Shown here one piece after another: positions 34,193-44,253 of a DNA stretch of 64,000 nucleotides. Numbering within the stretch: the stretch's first letter is position 1; each line of letters begins with the position of its first letter. The DNA lies in NCBI RefSeq assembly GCF_018688355.1, contig NZ_CP061317.1, forward strand, positions 664,370-728,369, given 5' to 3'. The notes beneath the pieces are model-generated. The model was given only the letters and a program-made list of their open reading frames with translations. It was not told where the DNA came from and did no database searches. This DNA comes from Polynucleobacter sp. AP-Elch-400A-B2 (GTDB lineage Bacteria > Pseudomonadota > Gammaproteobacteria > Burkholderiales > Burkholderiaceae). The position numbers and the translations under genes are program-made.

Positions 34193-36970
34193 ATGGCAAC
34201 AACAGTAAAAGTACTCGCTAAAGAATTAAAACGTACCGCGCCAGACCTGCTGGAGCAATTGAAGGCGGCCGGTATTGAAAAAGGTTCTGAGGACGACAGC
34301 ATTACCGAAAAGGATAAGACTGTCCTGCTTGAGCATTTGCAAAAAGAGCATGGCAGTGCAGATACAGGTAGTCGTAAAAAGATTACTTTAATCAAGCGCG
34401 AAAACTCCGAGATTCGTCAGGCAGACTCTGCTGGGCGTACTCGCACCGTTCAGGTTGAAGTTCGTAAAAAACGCGTGCTAGTTAAAGCGGGAGATAAAGC
34501 TCCTGAAGAGACTCCAGCTCCAGCGGCTAAGGAAGTTGCTCCTGCAAAATCTGCCAAGCCAATCCTTTCTGCTGAAGAGTTAGAAAAACGCGCGGCTGAA
34601 GCCACTCGTCAAGCTGAGTTATTAGCTCGTCAAGAAGCTGAAATGAAGGCGGCCGAAGAAGCTCGTCAAAAAGAGGCTGATGCTGCCGCGGCTGCAAGTG
34701 CAACTGAGTCAGTAGACGGAAAATCTGCTAAGTCAGATGGAGATGCTGCAACAGTTAAAGCTGCTGAAAAGAAAGCGAAGGCTGACAAGGCTGCTAAAGA
34801 TATCGCTGATGCCAACAAGGCACAGTTAGCGGATATTACAAAACGTCGTGCCGCTGCTGAAGCTGAGGCTTTAGCAATTCGCGACATGATGAGCACACCT
34901 GCACGTGTTCTCAAGGCACCAAGTGAAATTGCTGCTGAAGAAGCCAAAAAAGGCACCCTACATAAGCCTGCCAAGGTTGAAGGTGCTGACGATAAGAAAA
35001 AAGCAGTTGCTAAGGTTGGTGGAAAGACTATTAAGTCTGCAGAGACTTCGTCTACTTGGCAAGAAGAGGGCGCCAAGAAACCGGGTGGTCTCAAGACTCG
35101 TGGCGATAGCTCTGGTGGTGTAGGTGGTTGGCGCTCAGGTGGTGGCAGAAGAAAGCAACGTCAAATTGCTGAAGCCAATACCGATACCAATTTCCAGGTA
35201 CCTACTGAAGCGATTGTGCGTGATGTCAATGTTCCAGAAACCATTACTGTTGCTGAGTTAGCTCATGCCATGGCTGTGAAGAGTGCAGAAGTAATTAAGC
35301 TCTTGATGGGTATGGGTCAGATGGTCACGATCAACCAGATCTTGGATCAAGATACGGCAATGATCATCGTCGAGGAAATGGGCCACACAGCTCATGCTGC
35401 TAAGTTAGACGATCCTGATTTGGATTTAGGTATTGCTGGTCACGATGCAGAATTGTTACCGCGTCCACCAGTAGTCACGGTGATGGGTCACGTTGACCAC
35501 GGTAAAACATCCTTGCTCGATAAGATTCGTGCGGCTAAGGTTGCTACTGGCGAAGCGGGTGGTATTACTCAGCACATTGGTGCCTATCACGTCGAAACTC
35601 CACGCGGCATGATTACCTTCCTTGATACTCCGGGTCACGAAGCCTTTACGGCTATGCGTGCTCGCGGTGCAAAAGCAACGGATATCGTGATCTTGGTAGT
35701 TGCTGCGGATGATGGCGTGATGCCACAAACCAGAGAAGCGATTCACCATGCTCAAGCAGCAGGTGTTCCAATTGTTGTGGCAATCAATAAGATTGATAAA
35801 CCTGAGGCTAATTTAGAGCGTGTCAAAACTGAATTGGTGGCCGAGCAAGTAGTTCCCGAAGAATATGGTGGCGATGTGCCATTTATTGGCGTTTCTGCCA
35901 AGACTGGTGACGGTATCGATGCATTACTCGAGAACGTACTCTTGCAGGCAGAGGTTTTGGAACTCAAAGCAGCTAAAGAAGCTCCTGCACAAGGCCTTGT
36001 GATTGAGGCGCGTTTAGATAAAGGGCGTGGTCCAGTTGCTACTGTTCTTGTTCAGTCTGGAACACTGAAGCGTGGCGATATGTTGCTAGCCGGCTCAACT
36101 TACGGTCGTGTTCGTGCGATGTTGGATGAGAACGGTAAGCCATGTAATGAGGCTGGCCCATCTATCCCTGTAGAGATTCAAGGTTTATCCGAAGTCCCTG
36201 CAGCTGGTGAATCAGTGCAAGTAGTTCCTGACGAGCGTAAAGCACGTGAGATCGCACTCTTCCGTCAAGGTAAGTTCCGTGATGTGAAGTTGGCGAAACA
36301 GCAAGCATTCAAACTCGAAACCATGATGGAAAACATGGAAGAGGGTGCGATCGAAGCGAAGTTGTTACCACTGATTATTAAGGCGGACGTACAAGGCTCT
36401 CAAGAGGCATTGTCACAGTCATTGCAAAAGCTCTCTACTGCAGAGGTGAAGGTTCAAATCGTTCATGCAGCAGTGGGTGGCATTACTGAGACTGACGTGA
36501 ACTTAGCGGTTGCTTCTAAGGCAGTGATTATTGGCTTTAACTCTCGTGCGGATGGTGCAGCGCGTAAGTTAGCTGAGAATAATGGTGTGGATATTCGTTA
36601 TCACAACATTATTTATGACGCTGTTGATGAAGTGAAAGCGGCCTTAAGCGGTATGTTGACACCAGATAAGAAAGAAGAAATCACCGGTATGGTTGAGATT
36701 CGTCAAGTCTTCTTGGTATCTAAAGTTGGTGCGATTGCGGGTTGCTTGGTATTAGATGGTGTTGTCAAGCGTAACTCTAGCGTTCGCCTCTTGCGTGAAA
36801 ACGTCGTGATCTGGAGTGGCGAGTTAGATTCTCTCAAGCGCTTTAAAGATGATGCTAAAGAAGTTCGTGCCGGTGTTGAGTGTGGCTTGTCACTAAAGGG
36901 CTACAACGACATCAAAGAGGGCGATCAACTAGAAGCATTTGAAGTGACTGAAGTCGCTAGAACACTCTAA
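34193..36970 (+). CDS. infB: Translation initiation factor IF-2
   Basis: A 925-residue GTPase that brings initiator tRNA to the 30S subunit. The N-terminal IF2_N domain (VKVLAKELKRTAPDLLEQLK) is followed by a long Ala/Lys/Glu-rich helical linker up to about residue 340. The G domain has G1 GHVDHGKT, G3 DTPGHEAF and G4 NKID, and domains II to IV complete the C-terminal half (LVEIRQ-like beta barrels). Starts 13 bases after nusA. Confidence 0.97.
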   Translation: MATTVKVLAKELKRTAPDLLEQLKAAGIEKGSEDDSITEKDKTVLLEHLQKEHGSADTGSRKKITLIKRENSEIRQADSAGRTRTVQVEVRKKRVLVKAGDKAPEETPAPAAKEVAPAKSAKPILSAEELEKRAAEATRQAELLARQEAEMKAAEEARQKEADAAAAASATESVDGKSAKSDGDAATVKAAEKKAKADKAAKDIADANKAQLADITKRRAAAEAEALAIRDMMSTPARVLKAPSEIAAEEAKKGTLHKPAKVEGADDKKKAVAKVGGKTIKSAETSSTWQEEGAKKPGGLKTRGDSSGGVGGWRSGGGRRKQRQIAEANTDTNFQVPTEAIVRDVNVPETITVAELAHAMAVKSAEVIKLLMGMGQMVTINQILDQDTAMIIVEEMGHTAHAAKLDDPDLDLGIAGHDAELLPRPPVVTVMGHVDHGKTSLLDKIRAAKVATGEAGGITQHIGAYHVETPRGMITFLDTPGHEAFTAMRARGAKATDIVILVVAADDGVMPQTREAIHHAQAAGVPIVVAINKIDKPEANLERVKTELVAEQVVPEEYGGDVPFIGVSAKTGDGIDALLENVLLQAEVLELKAAKEAPAQGLVIEARLDKGRGPVATVLVQSGTLKRGDMLLAGSTYGRVRAMLDENGKPCNEAGPSIPVEIQGLSEVPAAGESVQVVPDERKAREIALFRQGKFRDVKLAKQQAFKLETMMENMEEGAIEAKLLPLIIKADVQGSQEALSQSLQKLSTAEVKVQIVHAAVGGITETDVNLAVASKAVIIGFNSRADGAARKLAENNGVDIRYHNIIYDAVDEVKAALSGMLTPDKKEEITGMVEIRQVFLVSKVGAIAGCLVLDGVVKRNSSVRLLRENVVIWSGELDSLKRFKDDAKEVRAGVECGLSLKGYNDIKEGDQLEAFEVTEVARTL

Positions 36971-36984
36971 GAAATACTGAGTTC

Positions 36985-37353
36985 ATGCATAAAACTAGCC
37001 CTCATCGTAACCAGCGTCTCGCCGATCAAATTCAGCGAGACCTGGCCGAGCTGATTCCTCGTGAATTGCGTAGCCCGAGCCTAGGTTTAATTACTTTACA
37101 AAGTATTGAACTCACGCCTGATTTGGCGCACGCAAAAGTCTTCTTTACTGTTTTAGGCGCTGAGCCTGAAGTGGCATTGAAGGCGCTTCAGGATAAAGCG
37201 GGTTATTTACACTCATTATTGTTTAAGCGTTTGCATATTCATACTGTGCCAACCCTGCATTTCCACTACGACAGTTCTGTTGAGCACGGCATTGAGATGT
37301 CTCGCTTGATTGATCAGGCGGTCGATAGTGATCGCAAAGACGAGAACGCGTAA
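36985..37353 (+). CDS. rbfA: 30S ribosome-binding factor RbfA
   Basis: A 122-residue KH-like protein that matures the 16S rRNA 5' end. It has the family N-terminus NQRLADQIQRDLAELIPREL, then ELTPDLAHAKVFFTVLG and PTLHFHYDSSVEHGIEMSRL. Sits between infB and truB in the usual order. Confidence 0.95.
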   Translation: MHKTSPHRNQRLADQIQRDLAELIPRELRSPSLGLITLQSIELTPDLAHAKVFFTVLGAEPEVALKALQDKAGYLHSLLFKRLHIHTVPTLHFHYDSSVEHGIEMSRLIDQAVDSDRKDENA

Positions 37354-37359
37354 ATAGCT

Positions 37360-38271
37360 ATGTCTGTACGTATCGACGGCGTTGTCTTGCTTGATAAGCC
37401 TGCTGGCATGAGCTCGCAAGGTGCGGTCACAGCCGTGAAGCGGGCATTCAATGCAGAAAAGGCTGGGCATACTGGAACATTAGATCCAATGGCTACAGGC
37501 TTACTCCCCATTTGTTTGGGTGAGGCAACTAAGTACTCTCAGGATTTATTGGAAGCAGATAAGACTTATATCGCTCAGGTGAAATTTGGTCAGCGTACCG
37601 ATACTGGTGATGCTGAAGGACTCATTATTGAAGAGTTGCCGCTTCCAGTATTCGCCGATGAAGTTGCCCTGAAGCTGGCGCTAGAGTCGTTATTACCAGC
37701 ATTTACAGGACCTATTAGTCAGGTTCCACCTATGTATTCTGCGCTCAAGCGTGATGGTAAACCTTTGTATGAATACGCTCGTGCTGGTGTTGAGTTGGAG
37801 CGTGCCCCACGAAATATTACGATTCATGCCATCCGTTGGACCAATATCAATTGGCCTGAAGCTACTTTAGAAGTGAGCTGCAGCAAAGGTACTTACATCC
37901 GTGTCATGGCAGAAGATATTGGCAAAGCATTAGGTTGTGGTGCGCATTTAGTTGGCTTACGCCGTACTGAAGTTGGACACTTGAATTTAGAGCAGTCTTT
38001 TACGATTGAATCTATTCAGAAAGGCTTGCAAGATAGTTCAAGTTATATCTTGCCAGTCGATGCGCTCTTACAAACCTTGCCGCACCTCACTGTAGATGAG
38101 CAGCAAGCAAAACGTTTAGAGATGGGTCAAAGAGTCCCGCTCAACTTACCTTCGATAGAGGCGCTAGTGCGTATTTATCGTGCAACTGCTGCTCCACACA
38201 ATTTCATCGGCACTGGAGATTGGCGCTCTGGGGTATTGCATCCGAAGCGTTTGATTTCTTCAGCCCATTAA
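37360..38271 (+). CDS. truB: tRNA pseudouridine(55) synthase TruB
   Basis: A 303-residue enzyme that makes pseudouridine 55 in the tRNA T loop. Visible: GVVLLDKPAGMSSQGAV, GHTGTLDPMATGLLPICLGE with the catalytic Asp, and SCSKGTYIRVMAEDIGKALG. The C-terminal domain is short. It follows rbfA after six bases. Confidence 0.96.
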   Translation: MSVRIDGVVLLDKPAGMSSQGAVTAVKRAFNAEKAGHTGTLDPMATGLLPICLGEATKYSQDLLEADKTYIAQVKFGQRTDTGDAEGLIIEELPLPVFADEVALKLALESLLPAFTGPISQVPPMYSALKRDGKPLYEYARAGVELERAPRNITIHAIRWTNINWPEATLEVSCSKGTYIRVMAEDIGKALGCGAHLVGLRRTEVGHLNLEQSFTIESIQKGLQDSSSYILPVDALLQTLPHLTVDEQQAKRLEMGQRVPLNLPSIEALVRIYRATAAPHNFIGTGDWRSGVLHPKRLISSAH

Positions 38272-38341
38272 TATTTTTGACTTATTAACTGATTAACCTT
38301 AATTAACCCGAATTTCATATTCTTAACTTTAGAAGCTTCAC

Positions 38342-40159
38342 ATGACTAAACGCGCACTCCGTAATATCGCCATCATCGCCCACGTTGACCACGGTAAAAC
38401 TACATTGGTTGACCAACTCTTGCGCCAATCTGGCACATTCCGCTCAAACGAAAAAATGACCGAACGCGTCATGGACTCAAACGACTTGGAAAAAGAGCGT
38501 GGCATTACTATTTTGTCCAAGAACTGTGCGGTGGAATATGACGGCACACACATTAACATCGTGGACACACCAGGACACGCCGACTTCGGTGGTGAAGTAG
38601 AGCGTGTGCTCTCCATGGTTGACGGTGTTTTGCTCCTGGTTGATGCGGTTGAAGGCCCAATGCCACAAACTCGCTTTGTAACCAAGAAAGCTTTAGCTCT
38701 TGGATTGAAGCCGATTGTGGTGATTAACAAGGTTGACCGTCCAGGTGCACGTTGTGACTACGTAATTAACGCCACTTTTGAATTGTTTGATAAGTTAGGC
38801 GCTACAGAAGAGCAGCTCGACTTCCCAATCATTTATGCATCAGGCCTGAACGGCTATGCAGGAACCACGGAAGATGTCCGTGAAGGTGATATGCGTCCAT
38901 TGTTTGACGCTGTTCTGAAATACGTCCCTGTGCGTGATAACGATCCAGATGGTCCTTTGCAGTTCCAGATTTCTTCAATCGACTACAACAGCTATGTCGG
39001 CAAGATTGGTGTTGGCCGCATTAGCCGTGGACGTGTGAAGTCAGGCATGGAAGTAGTCTGTATGAACGGTCCTGATGGCGTGCCATTTAAAGGCCGTATC
39101 AACCAAGTATTGAAATTTAAAGGTTTAGAGCGTGAAATCGTTGAAGAAGCATTTGCTGGCGATATTGCTTTAATCAACGGTATTGAAGAGTTAGCGATTG
39201 GTACAACGGTTTGTGCAGTTGATAAACCAGACCCATTGCCAATGCTCAAGATTGATGAGCCCACTTTAACCATGAACTTCATGGTGAACACTAGCCCATT
39301 AGCTGGTCGTGAAGGCAAGTTTGTGACTAGCCGCCAGATTCGTGAGCGTCTTGATCGTGAGTTGAAGGCCAATATGGCTTTGCGCGTAAAAGAAACTGAT
39401 GATGACACCGTATTTGAAGTATCCGGTCGTGGCGAGTTGCATCTCACCATCTTGGTGGAGACTATGCGTCGTGAAGGCTATGAGATGGCAGTTTCCCGTC
39501 CTCGCGTTGTCTTCCACGAAGAGAATGGCGTCAAGATGGAGCCGTACGAGAACTTAACGGTTGATGTAGAAGATGCTACTCAAGGTTCCGTAATGGAAGA
39601 TTTGGGTAAGCGTAAGGGCGAGTTACAAGATATGGTGAGTGACGGAAAAGGTCGTACCCGTCTTGAGTACCGCATTCCTGCGCGTGGTTTGATTGGTTTC
39701 CAAGGTGATTTCATGACTATGACTCGCGGTAACGGTTTGATGAGTCACACGTTTGATTCTTATGCTCCAGCTAAAGATGGCATCTTGGGCGAGCGTCATA
39801 ATGGTGTATTGATCAGTCAAGATGATGGCGAGGCAGTTGCTTACGCTATTTGGAAGCTCCAAGATCGTGGTCGTATGTTTGTAAAACACGGTGATCCTGT
39901 TTACGAAGGTATGGTGATTGGTATTCATAGTCGCGATAATGACTTAGTTGTGAACCCGATCAAAGGTAAGCAATTAACTAACGTACGTTCTTCAGGTACT
40001 GACGAAGCAGTTCGTTTGGTGACACCAATCGATTTGACTTTGGAATACGCGGTTGAATTCATTAGTGATGATGAGTTAGTTGAAGTAACACCGAAAAGCG
40101 TTCGAATCCGTAAGCGTTATTTGAAAGAGCATGACCGTAAGAAGGCTTCCCGCGAGTAA
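38342..40159 (+). CDS. typA: Translational GTPase TypA/BipA
   Basis: A 605-residue ribosome-associated GTPase involved in 50S assembly and stress growth. G1 is AHVDHGKT, G2 region ERGITI, G3 DTPGHADF, G4 NKVDR. The C-terminal half carries EF-G-like domains (RGELHLTILVETMRREGYEM) and the BipA-specific end. It is separated from truB by 70 bases and followed by a terminator. Confidence 0.96.
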   Translation: MTKRALRNIAIIAHVDHGKTTLVDQLLRQSGTFRSNEKMTERVMDSNDLEKERGITILSKNCAVEYDGTHINIVDTPGHADFGGEVERVLSMVDGVLLLVDAVEGPMPQTRFVTKKALALGLKPIVVINKVDRPGARCDYVINATFELFDKLGATEEQLDFPIIYASGLNGYAGTTEDVREGDMRPLFDAVLKYVPVRDNDPDGPLQFQISSIDYNSYVGKIGVGRISRGRVKSGMEVVCMNGPDGVPFKGRINQVLKFKGLEREIVEEAFAGDIALINGIEELAIGTTVCAVDKPDPLPMLKIDEPTLTMNFMVNTSPLAGREGKFVTSRQIRERLDRELKANMALRVKETDDDTVFEVSGRGELHLTILVETMRREGYEMAVSRPRVVFHEENGVKMEPYENLTVDVEDATQGSVMEDLGKRKGELQDMVSDGKGRTRLEYRIPARGLIGFQGDFMTMTRGNGLMSHTFDSYAPAKDGILGERHNGVLISQDDGEAVAYAIWKLQDRGRMFVKHGDPVYEGMVIGIHSRDNDLVVNPIKGKQLTNVRSSGTDEAVRLVTPIDLTLEYAVEFISDDELVEVTPKSVRIRKRYLKEHDRKKASRE

Positions 40160-40201
40160 TTGCTCAAAGGTACTTTCAGAAGTCATCTAGTTGCTAAATA
40201 A

Positions 40202-40229
40202 GAGTCACCTTTTGGTGGCTCTTGTTTTT
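40202..40229 (+). terminator. Rho-independent terminator after typA
   Basis: GAGTCACC, TTTT loop, GGTGGCTC (eight pairs including one T-G), followed by TTGTTTTT. Located 43 bases after the typA stop. Confidence 0.9.
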
Positions 40230-40273
40230 CCTGTTTAGCAATATTCTTAAAATCTTAGTAAGTTAATCATTTT

Positions 40274-42637
40274 ATGCTGCCATCCATCGAACAACGCCTT
40301 GCCCAAGAGTTATCCGCTAAACCGGCTCAAGTAGCTGCTGCCATTGCCTTAATGGATGAGGGCGCAACAGTGCCCTTTATTGCACGTTATCGCAAAGAAG
40401 CAACTGGAGGTCTAGACGATACGCAGTTGCGTTTACTAGAAGATCGTCTCGGTTATTTGCGGGAGCTGGAAGAGCGTCGCAAGGCGATTGTTACTTCGAT
40501 TGAAGAGCAGGGCAAGATGACGCCAGAGCTCCTTAAATCCATCATGTTGGCTGAGGATAAAACGCGCCTAGAAGATCTCTATCTCCCTTATAAGCTCAAG
40601 CGTCGTACCAAAGCACAAATCGCCCTAGAGGCTGGATTAGAGCCGCTAGCAAATGACTTATTGGCCAATCCCATGCTAGATCCTGAGGTGGAAGCAGTCA
40701 AATATCTCAAAGCAGCATTTACATCGGATCAGGGTGATAACCCCGGTGTGGTGGACACCAAGGCCGCTCTTGAAGGTGCACGTCAGATTTTGATGGAGCG
40801 CTTTGCTGAAGATGCTGGACTGGTGCAGTCACTTAGAACGTATTTGCAGGAGCATGGCGTGGTGGAATCTAAAGTCATTGCTGGCAAAGAACAAGAGGGT
40901 GAGAAATTTTCAGATTACTTCGATTACTCAGAACCTATCTCGGCAATTCCATCGCATCGTGCCTTGGCATTATTTCGAGGTCGTCGTGAGCAAATGCTCA
41001 TGGTCAACTTGCGTCTAGACACCGAAGAAGAAAAGCCCAAATGGGATGCACCTCATAATCCTTGCGAGTCCCGTATAGCCAATCAGTTCAAGATCAAAAA
41101 CGATGGTCGCCCTGCCGATCAGTGGCTCGCAGAGACCGTGCGCTGGACTTGGCGTATCAAGTGCTCCATGCACTTGGAGTCTGAGCTGATGAGTGCTTTG
41201 CGTGAACGCTCTGAAGTTGAGGCGATTAATGTCTTCGCACGCAATCTGAAGGCTTTACTGTTGGCCGCACCTGCAGGACCAAAGGTCACCATTGGTCTTG
41301 ATCCCGGCATGAGAACCGGCGTCAAAGTTGCCGTAGTAGATGCGACCGGCAAAGTGGTAGATACCGAGGTCATTTATCCCCACCAACCCAAGAATGACTG
41401 GGATGGTTCACTGCATACTCTTGCTAAATTAGCCGAGAAGCATAAAGCTAGCTTAATCTCGATTGGCAACGGTACAGCCTCACGTGAGACTGATAAATTA
41501 GCGCAAGATTTAATCAAAGCTAAACCCGAACTTAAGCTAACAAAGATTGTGGTCTCCGAAGCAGGGGCATCGGTTTACTCGGCCTCTGAGTACGCCTCAA
41601 AAGAATTACCTGGAATGGATGTATCTCTACGTGGAGCGGTATCGATTGCCAGAAGGTTACAAGATCCACTGGCCGAGCTAGTCAAGATTGATCCAAAGTC
41701 CATTGGTGTGGGCCAATATCAGCACGATGTGATGCAAACCCAGTTAGCCAAGTCATTAGTGGCAGTGGTGGAGGATTGTGTTAATGCGGTAGGTGTTGAT
41801 GTAAACACGGCATCAGCACCATTATTGTCAAGAGTCTCAGGCTTAAGTAGTGCGGTTGCTGAAGGTATCGTGACTTATCGAGATAGCAATGGTGCCTTTG
41901 AGACGCGGGCAGATTTACGTAGCGTGCCACGCTTAGGCGATAAGACTTTTGAGCAAGCGGCCGGTTTCTTGCGCATCATGAATGGCAAAGATCCTTTAGA
42001 TGCTTCTGCTGTCCACCCAGAATCCTATCCTTTGGTAGAGAAGATTCTGAAAGATATCAAGAAGGGCGTTAAGGAAGTGATTGGCGATGCAGCAATACTC
42101 AAAGGACTCAATCCAGAAAAATATGCCGATGAGAAGTTTGGTCTTCCTACAGTCACTGACATTATTAAAGAATTAGAAAAGCCCGGTCGCGATCCACGTC
42201 CGGAGTTCACAACGGCAACATTTAAAGATGGCATCGAAAAGATCAGTGACCTCAAAGCAGACATGATCTTAGAAGGCGTTGTCACCAACGTGGCAGCTTT
42301 TGGAGCCTTTGTTGATATTGGTGTTCATCAAGATGGCCTCGTCCATATCTCCGCATTGGCCAACACCTTTGTAAAAGACCCGCATACGGTAGTTAAAGCG
42401 GGACAAGTTGTGAAGGTCAAAGTGATTGAGGTGGATGAAAAGCGTAAGCGGATTGCATTAACAATGCGACTTTCTGATGAAGCGCCTAAAGTTTTGGTGG
42501 GATCAAAACCTGAGCAAAGGGCAAATAGACCTGGTACACCGAGAGCCCCAGAGACTAGAAGACCGCAAGAAGATAGAAGATCTGCGCCTCCAATGAATAA
42601 TGCAATGGCTGATGCTTTACGTAAATTAAAGGGGTAA
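40274..42637 (+). CDS. tex: Tex family RNA-binding transcription accessory protein
   Basis: A 787-residue nucleic-acid-binding protein. N-terminal Tex domain (VPFIARYRKEATGGLDDTQL near residue 35), YqgF-like RNase H fold (TIGLDPGMRTGVKVAVVD near 340), two helix-hairpin-helix units (about 490-560, including VGVDVNTASAPLLSRVSGLS), and a C-terminal S1 domain (ILEGVVTNVAAFGAFVDIGV, VHISALAN). Ends with a Pro/Arg-rich tail. Single gene. Confidence 0.95.
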   Translation: MLPSIEQRLAQELSAKPAQVAAAIALMDEGATVPFIARYRKEATGGLDDTQLRLLEDRLGYLRELEERRKAIVTSIEEQGKMTPELLKSIMLAEDKTRLEDLYLPYKLKRRTKAQIALEAGLEPLANDLLANPMLDPEVEAVKYLKAAFTSDQGDNPGVVDTKAALEGARQILMERFAEDAGLVQSLRTYLQEHGVVESKVIAGKEQEGEKFSDYFDYSEPISAIPSHRALALFRGRREQMLMVNLRLDTEEEKPKWDAPHNPCESRIANQFKIKNDGRPADQWLAETVRWTWRIKCSMHLESELMSALRERSEVEAINVFARNLKALLLAAPAGPKVTIGLDPGMRTGVKVAVVDATGKVVDTEVIYPHQPKNDWDGSLHTLAKLAEKHKASLISIGNGTASRETDKLAQDLIKAKPELKLTKIVVSEAGASVYSASEYASKELPGMDVSLRGAVSIARRLQDPLAELVKIDPKSIGVGQYQHDVMQTQLAKSLVAVVEDCVNAVGVDVNTASAPLLSRVSGLSSAVAEGIVTYRDSNGAFETRADLRSVPRLGDKTFEQAAGFLRIMNGKDPLDASAVHPESYPLVEKILKDIKKGVKEVIGDAAILKGLNPEKYADEKFGLPTVTDIIKELEKPGRDPRPEFTTATFKDGIEKISDLKADMILEGVVTNVAAFGAFVDIGVHQDGLVHISALANTFVKDPHTVVKAGQVVKVKVIEVDEKRKRIALTMRLSDEAPKVLVGSKPEQRANRPGTPRAPETRRPQEDRRSAPPMNNAMADALRKLKG

Positions 42638-42672
42638 ATCTCTCCCTCTAGGGGTGTTTGAGCTGCCGAGAA

Positions 42673-42696
42673 TAATGTAGTAACATTGCTACATTA
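42673..42696. promoter_or_regulatory. Palindromic operator of the toxin-antitoxin pair
   Basis: TAATGTAG (42673-42680) and CTACATTA (42689-42696) form a perfect 8-bp inverted repeat with an 8-base spacer, 22 bases before the antitoxin ATG. Phd- and VapB-type antitoxins normally repress their own operon through such sites; binding here is inferred. Confidence 0.7.
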
Positions 42697-42718
42697 ACTA
42701 TCCCTTGTGGAGGCTTCA

Positions 42719-42973
42719 ATGATCACCACTTTATCCAGCCGAGAATTTAACCAAGACACCGGTAAGGCAAAAAAAGCCTCTGAAACGGGCCCAGTGATTA
42801 TTACCGATCGTGGCAAGCCCGCACATGTATTGATGACTTTTTCAGACTACCAGCGAGTCCTAGGAAAAAGAAAAAACATGTGTGATCTTTTAGGGATGAA
42901 AGGTGCAGGTGTAATTCAATTTGAGCCTGCGAAAGTGCAGGGCCTAATCAAGTCAATTGGAGATTCTTGGTAA
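42719..42973 (+). CDS. Phd/YefM family antitoxin
   Basis: An 84-residue antitoxin. The Phd fold is seen in MITTLSSREFNQDTGKAKKA and GPVIITDRGKPAHVLMTFSD, the N-terminal DNA-binding part; the C-terminus would wrap the toxin. ATG 42719 is chosen because TGGAGG lies six bases upstream; a GTG four codons earlier overlaps that ribosome-binding site. Its TAA overlaps the toxin ATG by one base. Confidence 0.88.
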   Translation: MITTLSSREFNQDTGKAKKASETGPVIITDRGKPAHVLMTFSDYQRVLGKRKNMCDLLGMKGAGVIQFEPAKVQGLIKSIGDSW

Positions 42974-43389
42974 TGTATTTATTAGATACCAATGTTGTGT
43001 CTGAGTTGAGGAAATCAGCTGATGGTCGAATCAATAAAGGCGTTCAGTCCTGGGCTGAAGCAATCTTTCCAGAATTAATGTTCATCTCTGCAATCACAAT
43101 ATTAGAATTAGAAATCGGTGTTTTACAAATTGAGCGCCGCGATAAAAAACAGGGAGTTGTACTCAGGCGCTGGCTAAATCAGAATGTCTTGCCGGCGTTC
43201 TCCGAGAGAGTCTTGCCAGTTGATCTGGCTGTTGCTCAACGCTGCGCCAGCCTTCATGTGCCGAATCCTAAATCGGAGCGAGATGCCATGATTGCAGCTT
43301 CAGCTATTGAGAGTCGAATGACTATCGTTACCAGGAACGTATCAGATTTCAGTCAATCAGGTGTTAAGGTTTTTGATCCTTGGATTTAG
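42973..43389 (+). CDS. vapC: PIN-domain toxin, VapC/FitB type
   Basis: A 138-residue PIN-domain ribonuclease. Acidic active-site positions are visible in MYLLDTNVVSELRK, in ISAITILELEIGV, in KSERDAMIAASAIE and near VTRNVSDF, the usual four blocks. Such toxins cut tRNA or rRNA when the antitoxin is degraded. The ATG is coupled to the antitoxin stop (TAATG). Confidence 0.9.
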   Translation: MYLLDTNVVSELRKSADGRINKGVQSWAEAIFPELMFISAITILELEIGVLQIERRDKKQGVVLRRWLNQNVLPAFSERVLPVDLAVAQRCASLHVPNPKSERDAMIAASAIESRMTIVTRNVSDFSQSGVKVFDPWI

Positions 43390-43479
43390 TGAGCTCTGAT
43401 GAAGATTCATGACGCTCCCTATGAGGATTACCTTATAGTGCAGTTGATATGCTTACGAGTTTAAATAGTTAAAAAACAA

Positions 43480-44238
43480 ATGACCCCTATTAAACAGATT
43501 CTTTTAGCTTTGCTGGCTCTATATGTATCAGCCTCTTTAGCTCAAACTGCACCAACAGTAGCTGCAGCGTCAGACCTCAAGTTTGCCCTGGAAGAAATTG
43601 CTGCTAACTATAAGGTCGACAAGGGACAAGAGGTCAGATTGGTATTTGGTTCATCTGGCGTACTCTGGCAGCAAGTCAAAAACGGTGCGCCTTTTAGTTT
43701 GCTGATGTCTGCAGATGAGGCGTATATAGATGACTTATATAAAAATGGCTTAACGGTCGACAAGGGAAACCTTTACGCTATCGGCAGAATAGCCCTCTTG
43801 CAGAAAAAGGGTCACCCAATCAAACTCAGTACGGATAAAGATGGTTTGATTAGAGCAATTACAGAAGCCAAAAAAATCGCCATTGCTAACCCAGAGCATG
43901 CACCTTACGGTAGGGCCGCAAAAGAATACCTCATCAGCATGGGAGCTTGGGACCAAGCTAAGCCTAAGTTGGTGTTTGGGGAGAATATTTCTCAAGCAAC
44001 CATGTTTGCCTTAACAGGCTCCGCAGATTTTGCAATTTCCGCTTTATCTTTAGCGACATCACCCCAAGTGCAATCCCAATCTACATCTGTATTGATACCA
44101 GATCAATCACATAAGCCCCTAATACAAAAGATGGCTTTGATAAAAAATAGTGCATCGAGCGCTATAGATTTTTATCAATACTTACAAGAGCCTAAGTCTC
44201 GGCAAATCATGAGCAGGTATTGCTTTATCGCTCCCTAG
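43480..44238 (+). CDS. modA: Molybdate ABC transporter substrate-binding protein ModA-like
   Basis: A 252-residue periplasmic oxyanion-binding protein. Signal peptide (cleavage near SLAQ), then VAAASDLKFALEEIAANYK, LVFGSSGVLWQQVKNGAPF and ANPEHAPYGRAAKEYL, all ModA signatures. No modB or modC is adjacent; instead an ars operon starts 37 bases later. Binding of another oxyanion such as arsenate is possible but not supported by any residue I can see. Confidence 0.87.
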   Translation: MTPIKQILLALLALYVSASLAQTAPTVAAASDLKFALEEIAANYKVDKGQEVRLVFGSSGVLWQQVKNGAPFSLLMSADEAYIDDLYKNGLTVDKGNLYAIGRIALLQKKGHPIKLSTDKDGLIRAITEAKKIAIANPEHAPYGRAAKEYLISMGAWDQAKPKLVFGENISQATMFALTGSADFAISALSLATSPQVQSQSTSVLIPDQSHKPLIQKMALIKNSASSAIDFYQYLQEPKSRQIMSRYCFIAP

Positions 44239-44253
44239 TCATCTATTTGTAAT

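Noticed and set aside
34666..35094. Long minus-strand open frame (142 codons) inside infB
   Set aside because: It is the antisense of the Ala/Lys-rich linker of IF-2; low complexity and no ribosome-binding site or family match.
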